Source: Saussurea involucrata (lineage: Eukaryota > Streptophyta > Magnoliopsida > Asterales > Asteraceae). Taken from it: 64,000 nucleotides of DNA. The notes under the pieces are model-generated. The model worked only from the letters and a program-made list of their open reading frames with translations, did not search any database and was not told the origin of the DNA. The stretch is taken from contig CM066313.1 in assembly GCA_033807775.1 (NCBI GenBank), positions 88,971,484 to 89,035,483 on the forward strand, written 5' to 3'. Below, in pieces: positions 48,451 to 58,400 of this stretch (position 1 is the stretch's first letter; each line of letters begins with the position of its first letter). The position numbers and the translations under genes are program-made.

Positions 48451-50704
48451 TGTAACAGCCCAAAAGTACAATAGATCAAACATAGCATTTAAGCATAAAT
48501 TTACCAAACTGGGTCCCAAAAATTTCGTTACATCATACATAAATTAAGGTTGGCGGAAACAACCTATACACAACTGAGAATAATCTAACTTCTACTAGAG
48601 GCACCTGCACTATCACTAGTTGCTTCCGTACTCTATCTTGCTACTTACTCATTCATCTGAGCCTCCAATATAGCGCTTACCTGAAAAGGGTTTTAGTTTT
48701 GAAAAGCGAGGGTTAGACCATGAGGTCTAGTGAGTTCCCCCTAAAACATGTTCACAAATCATTTAAAGAAAAACGTTAATTTCAAGTCAGTAACGTATCA
48801 AATCATGTACTCAACAATGGTATGCACAGCGGAGAAGACCAAGGTGAACACCCTACAAAGCCGGGTACGGCAACACCCTACAAAGCCGGGTACGGCAACT
48901 CAACACCCTACAAAGCCGGGTACGGCAACACCCTACAAAGCCGGGTACGGCAACACCCTACAAAGTCGGGTACGGCAACTCAAGAAGTCTTCCACTGTGC
49001 AACCCGACTCTGCCATGGCAATTTCACAAAACATGCAGTTTCACACACTTGAGGGCAATCCTCCTTTAATAGCAAAATAATACTTTTCATGGAAAACATT
49101 CGTAAAAGCTTATAGACAAATCATGCTCATAAACATACCCTGATCAGTAAAACATAAAGCTTTCATTCACGTAAAATTCATGTAAATTAACGGGGCGCTT
49201 TCACATAATCATTTTCTTTTGGAAACACGTAAAACCGAGTATTTTAGTTAGAAAAACTCACCTGTCTAGCTTGCTCCAAAGCTCCTCACTTACACTTCCG
49301 ATCTCTAGGCGGGACACCTATTATATATTAATAGCGTTCGTCATAATCCGTTCAATTAATACTCGAGTTAAATCCCGAACTCAACCCTAACTTACCTAAA
49401 TTGGTTGATTACCTTCTAGTCCAAAAATCATAATTAATGGTATTTGCTTACTCATCCAATTGACATACTATATCAGATCCAATAATTTACCCGACTCTAG
49501 GTTCTCCACATAAAATTATAACACTTGATTCTAAATAATAAAACCGGATCGCGCTAATAATAATATGACCCAAAATAATAATTAGCCTAACACACCCTTA
49601 TTATATAATTATAGACTTTACTAATTAATTAAGCCCAATACAATAACTAAGCCCAAAAGGACTTAATAATTCTCTCGGCCCAACAACCAATTCGGCCCAA
49701 TAAACCAATTCGGCCCAAACTTGAGTTACGGGCCAACTCCCGGAACATACCGACTTCCGATTCACACGGTTCAAAACAAAACCCCATATTCTTCGCCATT
49801 ATTCCAATTTTCCACAAAATATGGCGACAACCTCTTCTTTTATTAATTAACCGATACACGACTCCCTAACCAAGGTTTCACGTAACATTGCTTAACTTGA
49901 CAACAAGAGTTTATAATCAAAACTCTATAATAATACTCTTACTTGATTTCTCAATTTGCATAGCCGAGTGTAACTAGAGACCTAACAAATCTAACATAAC
50001 TTGCAAAAGAGAGCAATGCAATGGAAGGGTTTCTTACCGGAATAAAACCTCGCGGAATGGAAACTGCTGCCTAGAATTCCGGCGACCACCACTGCCGGCC
50101 ACCGCCGGCCGCCGCCAGCCACCGCCGGCCACCTTCTCCGGCGCCGGCGAAGCCCGCCACCTTCTCTCTCTCATCGCTGCTCTCTCTCCCTCTCTCTTTC
50201 TCTCCCACACAGCTCTCTCTCTCCTGCTGCTCTCTCTCTCTCTCACGAAGCTCTCTCTCTCTCTCCGTCCATCTTTCTCCCTCCGGCTGTCTTTCTCTCG
50301 CTCGTCGTCTCTCCCTCCGGCTCTCTCTCTCTCTCTCTCTCGCTCGACGTCTCTCTCTTCTTCTCCGGCCGTCTCTCTCTCTCTCTCCTCCGTCGTCTCT
50401 CTCTTCTGCTCCGTCTGTCTCTCTCTCTTTCCTCTCTCTCCTCCGTCGTCTCTCTCTTCTTCTTCTCCGGCGGTCTCTCTCTCCTTTTCTCCTCTCTCAC
50501 GATTTGCAGTAGGAACCCACCACCCTAAAATCCAAAACTTGCTTTCTCTTTTCTTCCAATAAAACGGCGCACAGGAAGAGAAACAATAGATTAGGTTTCA
50601 ATTTTATTTTATTTTATTTTAACTTTAACCCCCTACATTTCACAATAGCCCAAATGTACCCTTAACTTCCATTTAATTTACATAATTCATTTGGGGTTAT
50701 TACA
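48451..50704 (-). repeat. G2 right LTR (5' LTR)
   Basis: 2254 bp, nearly identical to the left LTR. Hairpin at 48714-48729, minisatellite at 48846-48979, shorter CT tract at 50162-50500. Confidence 0.93.
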
Positions 50705-50713
50705 GATACCATT

Positions 50714-52288
50714 TGTAACGTCCCAAAAACATACTAAGCATTATATCATAGAACCGAGCGTTTTACATTACAAAAGTTTAACTTGTTCAATGCATCAATA
50801 AACGAGCTTAACAAAATGACAGCGGAAGTCTACAAAAATCCACAGCCGAGCTCTATCTAAATCAGTAGTCTAAGTCTTGGAGTCGCCCTAAACTCCCAAT
50901 ATGCCATGCCCTTCCTATTTCCTCCCCGAGGAACTTGCGGAACGCTTATCGAAAAACGAGGGTTAGACCAAAAGGTCTAGTGAATTCCCTCCATAAAGTA
51001 CATGTATAAACAATATGAAATCCTTTCGTTAAAAACATCATGAATCATCACATATGGTGCTGCACTGTTTAATGGATCCCTTAACATACGCGATCGGAGC
51101 CCAAGCAGACTCCCCTTTCGCCCTTCTCGTATCGGGGCCCAAGCAGACTCCCCGATACCCGCCTAGGAGGAAACGAATTCCAACCTACCGTCTCGTCAAA
51201 CATATCCAAGGGATCATCAAATCCCGAGGCTCATTGATCCCACAGTACAGACCGACATCACATAGCATGCACATACGTTTCATAAAAGCATTTGACTCTT
51301 TATAAATCATGCGCATCATTTCAACATATCAAACATTGCTTTTTCCTTCCATGCATATCAATTCATAAATATTTCATGCTTGTTAAAACCATAATCAGTA
51401 AAAGAATCATTTAACATTTACGTCGTAAACGAGGTTTAGGGAACTCACCTTGATTGTCGTACAATGCACTCCCTAAACACCTTCAAGCTACACCCACAGA
51501 ACACCTAAGGCAAAAGATTCACATCAGAAAATATCCCAATTCTACTGTCCGGATATCCCTTCCCGGACACAGCACTTATCCGGACACTACACTTATCCGG
51601 ACGCCATGCTTATCCGGACGCCATACTTATCCGGACGCCACACTTATCCGGACGCCACACTTATCCGGACGCCACACTTATCCGGACGCCACACTTATCC
51701 GGACACCTTCACGAGGCACTTACCCGGACACCTGCAACATATCCGGACACCATCAAACACTGGTGTCCGGAAAACGCTGCTGTTCGAACTTAGAATTTCT
51801 AAAACCGATTTATACTCCGATTTAAGCCATTAGTTTGATTAGACAACTATAAGGGTTCATCCACCAACCTCAAATACCCACTTAATCCATTTATAACCCC
51901 TTAAATCGATTTATTAAGACAAAACCCATGAAACCCACTTTTTAGGAATTGTGGTTGAAAACTCATTAAATCACTGATTTCAATCATAGAATCCAAACTA
52001 ATGAAGAGGGAATACTACATCACATAGATTACGAATTCAAGAGGGATTACCTGATTGATTTCTCCTCTCTATAGCTTTCTTCTTCTTCTTCCCTTTCTTG
52101 CCTTGCTTCACGCCACCACACACCCAAACAATATAAAAACACTGATTTGTGCTAAATGGAGGCTGCCCTAGAATTTTGTGCACATTTATACCTTCCTCAA
52201 ATTACAGAAATGGCCCCTTAACTTAATTTTCGTTTTTCATACTTTGACCACCAAACTCCAAGACTCACTAAGATTTTGGGTTGTTACA
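50714..52288 (-). repeat. G1 right LTR (5' LTR)
   Basis: 1575 bp. It lacks about 21 bp present in the left LTR (the CCTGAAAATGGTTTAG region near 50949), which removes the minus-strand CAGGTAAGC donor-like site. The hairpin at 50964-50979 is kept and the minisatellite (51565-51735) is expanded. Confidence 0.92.
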
Positions 52289-52437
52289 GATACTACTAGG
52301 ACAAGACTTAAGAAGCTGTTTATATAGTGTTTGGTAGGTTGAACAAAACATAAGAATTATCAAAATGACATAATTGCCCCTAAATCATGTATTACAACAT
52401 TGTACTTGAAAAAAAAAACTGATTTTACGTATCTATA

Positions 52438-53666
52438 TCTATACATATAATAAATAAGTAACTAGCATGCCACGTGTCGTCTTCTGGTGAGCCGACTTAA
52501 TTTTTTACCCGCCTAAACATGTATCTGGACGCATTTTACATTATAAGTTCAATTAACACACCCACATTCACTCCTCCTTAAATTTCTTCTTAATTCAATT
52601 TTTTTAATTTATACGTTACATTTACTACCCTTATATTTAGGTATGTATTTTACTTTTAATCTCTTACTTTTTTATTTTTCATTTTAGACTCTTATCATAT
52701 AAACATAAATAATGTATATGAACTAAAATGTATTGAAAAAACATTTCTATTTTTTACAAATTATACCATTGTAATCGCTTCGTCAATACCTTCGAAATGA
52801 ACCCCAATATTGAATATTTTTTTATTTAGTTATATTATTAAATATTATAAATATATACGAATTAATGTGTCGTGATTAGTATGAGATTTGTTGAAATTAG
52901 TTTGGGATTTGATACAAACAATCACTAAATTGTCGTGATTTTTTTTTTTTGCAATTTCATATCAATTTTTACTTCAAAGTCGAATTCCTTCGACGAATTA
53001 CAATTCTATCAAATTCTATTATGTCAACGAAACACCCTTAGAATTATCATAAGAGATTTAATTACTTTGAAAAAAAGATATCACTTATCAACTGACTTTT
53101 GGATTATCAGTTCGAACCTTTTTCAAAATTATGAGTTCAAATTGCTGAATTGCCATGACCATAAATTCACGGACAATCATTATCGAAGGTTGGTTTGTTT
53201 CTGAGACAACCAGTCTTCACCCATGGTCAGTTGTATGTTGTTTTATCTAGAGTAAAAAGTAGGCAAGTTTAAAAATATTAATTATAGATGATTAAAGTAT
53301 AATTAGCAATAGAATAAAGAATGTTGTATATAAAGAAGTATTTGGTAATTTATGATATGTGGTTCTTACTTTATTAATATTTTAACTATGTACTTTTCCA
53401 TTATTTCATTTACGTTCTATTATAAATTTTGTTTTATAAATTCTTAATATTTATTCATATTTTTTATTAATTTTTTGCAAAACATCGTTTGTGAAAACTG
53501 CAAAAAACAAGGACATTTTGTAACCAGCTGAAAAAAAAACCTGAAGGAAAAAAAGCTTGAAAAAGTAGCATCGTACTTTCGATGGTCATTCATATCTATA
53601 AGATAAGTTTTCTGGCATGATTTAATTTTTTTAAATTACCCCGTGTAATACACGGTTCAAACCTAG
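52438..53666 (+). mobile_element. Helitron H2', unit 2
   Basis: TCTATAC start after A; ends with hairpin CCGTGT-AAT-ACACGG and canonical CTAG followed by T. It is the only family member here with an unmutated 3' end. Confidence 0.88.
53201..53355 (+). pseudogene. Relic C-terminus of Helitron PIF1-type helicase (in H2'), frameshifted
   Basis: Same tail as in the other three copies, but one base is missing after the VKSRQ codons (GGCAAGTTTAAA against GGCAAGGTTTAAA), so the last part is out of frame. Confidence 0.8.
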
Positions 53667-55461
53667 TATAATATATATAAAAATCTAATGTCTTCTAATA
53701 TTATTGGTATGATTCTGTACCAACATATTTTTATCCCAATTGGATGGATGTAGTTTCATAGTGGGGTAGGAGCCATATGCCCCCAACAAAACGTACTGGT
53801 GTAGGAGCCATATGCCCCCACAAAAGGCCCCAACAAAACTCAAAAGCAAATTATAATTTATATTTTTCAAGTTTTAACTTTCTTATCATTTACACATTGC
53901 TTTTCTTTGACTCAATGCTTTTGGTGTTTTAATTCTATGCATTTTAGTGTTTTCTTTTTTATAATTTGGATACTTAATTCTAGTGCTTTTTTAGAATACT
54001 TGTTAATTTTTTCAGATTTTGCATTCAAAATACAGCCACCCTAATTGACTCTATGGCCATATGACTGAAATAAAACTAAGAGTTTTCTTATCCAAAAGTT
54101 GATGAACAAGAATTCGCAATGTTTCTAAAAGTGTAAACTAATTAATTAATTGAAATTTTATAATATTTCATTAATACATTGTCTATATTGGGTATGAAAA
54201 ATTGAACCAAAGTTTCTTTGGTTTCCAAATCGACTTACACGTCTAGTTTGTGTAACTCCAAACTATATGTTATTCTTTATTTTACTTTTCCGAACTAAGT
54301 TTAATGTGAACAAATAAGCCGAGTTACAACTTTTGCCATCAATCTTTTCAAGCGTTAACTATGCATATTGTATTCACTAAACGACTTATTAATATGTAGA
54401 ATTGAAATAAGTGTAATTTATGACCCGTTACTAGTCTCTTGTTTGAAGCAAAACGTACGAAGTAAGAAAAATAATGTCTAATTATGTTACAAGGACGGGG
54501 AGATATATAGTTCAATTAAGAATATTATAGTTTTATCGCAAGGCTTATCCAAACATACAAAATTTTCAATTTTTGAATTAGATCGTGCTACTTTGAAATT
54601 GTTACCACATGGATTTGTAGCTTACATGTGTATATTATCGAGCAAATTACTTAGAACATCTATCCATAAGCAAAGGATATTCTAACTTTTCCATTATATC
54701 AATCAGCGGTTACTTAGGCCGGTTCATGATTGGGCAGGTCCTTTCGATGTGATGGATTTGTAGCTTACATGTGTATATTATCGAGCAAATTACTTAAAAC
54801 ATCATGGATAGATGTCAAAAGTTTTATCTTTACACTTTTGATAATCTACTTTCATTAATATTAATGGGACGTTTTGGTTTTTACAAATGCGAAAGGATAT
54901 ACAAGGTTATCGTTGTTTGTGTGGTTCCCCAAACATGCATGTGTTGGGAAGGCACTTTAATTTTTGTGTGGAGGGCTCTATCCCCACCTCTACATTTTTA
55001 ATTAAAAGTTTTGGTTAATTGAATAAACTTTCCTTTCCTTGTTTTCATTGCAAATTAATTTCTTATTATTAAATATCATGAACATTTACGAATTAATTTT
55101 CTTTTATATCCCTTACTTTATTCATTTTGAAGAATGACGTATCGAGATTTTTTTTTAATTTGTACATTTTACGCTCTTATATATATTTATCTATTATATA
55201 CCTTTAAAATTATTCCATTTACGGTTACACTTTATACCATTATAATTAGTTATTTAATTTATTTTATATCTCTTCTCTTTTCATTTTACATCTTTATCAT
55301 ATCAACATATATAAACTAAAGTACATTTACTTTAATGGTCGATTTCGGGTTAATGTCGGTCGGATTCAGGTTATTCATTTTTCGGGTTTCGGACGGGTCG
55401 GGTGTCCAAAGATGAAATGAAACAAAATAAACGAAAATTTTAAAATTTATGTTTATCGAAC
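53667..55461. other. AT-rich spacer, no gene seen
   Basis: No coding sequence recognised. It contains a direct repeat of about 52 bp at 54609-54660 and 54752-54803 (ATGGATTTGTAGCTTACATG) and a short repeat TAGGAGCCATATGCCCCCA near 53768 and 53804. AT-rich sequence at about 55090-55330 loosely resembles the Helitron/MULE-TIR shared block. Confidence 0.5.
54609..54803 (+). repeat. Pair of 52-bp direct repeats
   Basis: ATGGATTTGTAGCTTACATG and the following 32 bases occur at 54609 and again at 54752 with one mismatch near the end, 143 bp apart. Confidence 0.85.
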
Positions 55462-55479
55462 GAATATCATGGCCTAACA
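55462..55479 (-). repeat. Remnant of Copia 3' LTR
   Basis: GAATATCATGGCCTAACA matches the outer 18 bp of the 5' LTR (ending 60085); the remaining roughly 160 bp are missing and replaced by unrelated AT-rich DNA. Confidence 0.85.
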
Positions 55480-58400
55480 TTCCCCCGCGAGCTGAGCGGG
55501 ATGGAACAGACAGTGAGGCTCGAACGTAAGAGTTGAAATCTGGTTGATGGAAGCGGTTTAGTAAGAATATCAGCTAGCTGATTCTTGCTAGGAACGATGG
55601 AAATGTTTAGAGCTTTGGCGTTTACTCGATCTCTCACAAAGTAGTAGTCCAACTCCAAGTGTTTCACACGGGAGTCGATGATCGGATTGGTTGCCAAGTA
55701 GGAGGCTCCAATATTGTCACAATATAGCGTAGGAGGAGTGGGAAGATACACTCCCAATTCTCGTAGCAGATGCTGGATCCAGATCACCTCACAAGTAGTT
55801 AAGGCAAGAGCTTTAAACTCTGCTTCGGTTGATGATCTTGCAATCGTGTGTTGCTTCTTTGAACTCCATGAGATTAGGTTGTCACCAAAAAAGATGCAAT
55901 ATCCTCCGGTAGACTTGCGGTCATCTGGGCAGCCGACCCAATCTGCATCCGAAAATGCGTGAATATAAGGAGATTCAACGTCAGAGAATGCTCTAAGACA
56001 TGGTAAATTGGACTTTCGGATGAGGAGACCATGATGCATGGTATGTTTAAGATATCGTAGAATGCGTTTCACTGCTGACCAATGTGTATCTCTAGGAGAA
56101 TGCATGAATTGACAGACCTTGTTTACAGTAAATGAGATGTCTGGTCGAGTAAAGGACAAGTACTGGAGGCTGCCGACAACACTCCGATACTGTTTCGGGT
56201 CAGAAAATTCATAACCATCAGTTGCTGACAACACTGTAGATGAGGCCATTGGGGTGTGCATTGGTTTGGCATTAAGCATACCGGTTGATGTCAATAAATC
56301 AGTGATGTACTTTGCCTGAGAGAGTAGTAAACCAGCAGAAGTTTTTGAAACTTCAATACCCAGAAAATAGGATAGCTCACCAAGGCGTTTGACAGGAAAT
56401 TCAAGGGCCAATAAATTGATCAGATTATGGATGGCAGAAGAAGAGGACCCTGTAATAATGATGTCGTCGACATAGACCAGAACATAGATAGAGATGTTCT
56501 TTTGAGTGTAGCAGAATATAGATGGATCAGCTCTGCGTGAGTGAAAACCAAGGTCAACAAGTTTTGTTGAAAGTCTCGCATACCAGGCCCGTGGTGCCTG
56601 TTTGAGGCCATAGATGGCACGCTTTAGCTTGCACACGTGATGAGGAAGCTCTGGATGAGTAAAGCCCGAAGGTTGTACCATGTAGACGTCTCCGTCTATG
56701 AAACCATGTAGGAAAGCATTTTGTACATCAAGTTGTTGTATAGCCCATCCTGATGAGACAACTATAGATAGAAGTAAACGAACAGTAACTTGTTTGACAA
56801 CTGGAGAAAATGTCGCATGATAGTCAAGACCTTCCAATTGATGGAAGCCTTTCGCAACCAACCGAGCCTTATAACGATCTATTGAGCCATCGGGCTTAAA
56901 CTTTAGACGAAAAATCCATCTACATCCAACAACATTTTGTGAAGGATGTGATGGAACCAATTCACAGGTGTTATTTTTCAGCAATGCACACATTTCGTCA
57001 TTTAGAGCACGGGTCCAATTTGGATCACGAAAGGCTGTTTTTATGCAAGATGGGGTGGTAACAGATAGATTTGCAGTGTAGGTATTGGGTTTTGATGAAG
57101 GCCACGGTATGGTTCCATCAGTATGAGTTTTTGGCTTGAAAATATTGTTTCGAGCCCGAGTCATAATAGGAGGAGGGGCTGCCGGTGAAGAGTCAGAAGC
57201 AGGTACTTGCTCCGGAGGATTCTCATTAATGGTTGGGGGAATTGGACATGGAGAAGTTGGTGGTGCGAGTATGGGATATGAGTAAGATGTTTGTTGGAAG
57301 ATAGGTGACAAGTGTTGGGAAGGTGCTATGGTAGGTGGAGTAGCTATACTTTGAGAGCTTGGTGCTGTGAAAACTGGCAAGGTACACATGGGTTGAGAGG
57401 ATGAAGAATTTATGGTTCGGGCAGAAAAAGGAAAGGATGTCTCATCAAATATCACATCTCGGTTTGTGAAGAGTTTGTGGGTAACAAGAGAGTAGCACAA
57501 ATATCCTTGATGATCATGACTATAACCCAAGAATACGGAAGGTTGAGAACGTGGTTCTAGTTTATGACGTGTGTATGGACGAAGATTGGGCCAACAAGCA
57601 CAACCAAAGGTTTTAAAAAAGGTATAGTTTGGAGATTGATTGTAGAGCATTTGATATGGGGATCGATGATCTAGTGAAGGAGATGGAAGACGGTTAATGA
57701 GGTATGTGGTAGTGAGGAATGCAAAGTCCCAATACTTGTTAGGAACGGAAGCATGATGGAGAAGAGCAAGTCCAGTCTCGACTATATGCCGGTGTTTGCG
57801 TTCAACAGAACCATTTTGGGCATGGGAGTGAGGGCAAGATTTTCGATGATGAATTCCCATTTTAGTAAATATGGAAGACAAGGACCGAAATTCCCCTCCC
57901 CAATCTGACTGAAAATATTTGATACGATAATTAAATAAATTCTCGATTTGTTTGTGAAAAGCTAAGAAAGTAGGCAAATCATCAGACATTTGTCTTAAAG
58001 GAAACAACCATGAATATTTCATAAAATCGTCAACAAAGACTACATAATATTTGCAACCTAACGAAGATAAAATTGGGGAAGGGCCCCATACATCAGAAAA
58101 AACAAGATAAAAGGGGTGGGGGGATTTGGAAGGGGAAGGAGGATGGGGAAGTCGATGGGACTTTGCTGAGCGGCAACTTGGACATTGTTGGTGAAGCTGG
58201 GAGCCATGAACAGATAGAGAGTGCTTGGAGAGAATTTTTTGAACAATACGCAAAGAAGGATGACCAAGACGGGCGTGCCATTGAGGGAGAGAGGTGCAGT
58301 CATTGGTGTTAGCTTCTGGTTTGGGAGAGGAGGGAAACACGTATAAACCATTCTTAGAATCCCCGCGAAGTAGAGTTGCCTGTGAAATCTGATCCTTCAC

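Larger units (their letters stand above)
42800..50704 (-). mobile_element. LTR element G2, non-autonomous (LARD-like), inside G1
   Basis: LTRs at 42800-45097 and 48451-50704 start TGTAACAGCCC and end GGGGTTATTACA. Target duplication GATAC (42795-42799 and 50705-50709). The primer site at 48436 and polypurine tract at 45098 give minus orientation. The 3353-bp interior has no gag or pol but is homologous to the L1 interior. About ten substitutions separate its LTRs by eye, fewer per base than in G1, as expected for the inner element. Confidence 0.93.
36235..52288 (-). mobile_element. Gypsy chromovirus-type retrotransposon G1, split by G2
   Basis: LTRs at 36235-37762 and 50714-52288 start TGTAACGTCCC and end GGGTTGTTACA. 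The target duplication is GATAC (36230-36234 and 52289-52293), and unit 1 shows the empty site near 23110. The minus strand encodes a gag-pol polyprotein ending in a chromodomain-like tail, the arrangement of Tekay/Del-type chromoviruses. G2 (42800-50704) is inserted within its primer-binding site. Five in-frame stops and the split primer site make it inactive. Confidence 0.95.
32937..53666. repeat. Tandem segmental duplication, unit 2
   Basis: Copy of 19818 onward: foldback element, block, Helitron H1', spacer with MITE, Helitron H2'. Only this unit contains G1 and G2. It ends at the CTAG terminus of H2', after which the sequence is single-copy in the window. Confidence 0.9.
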
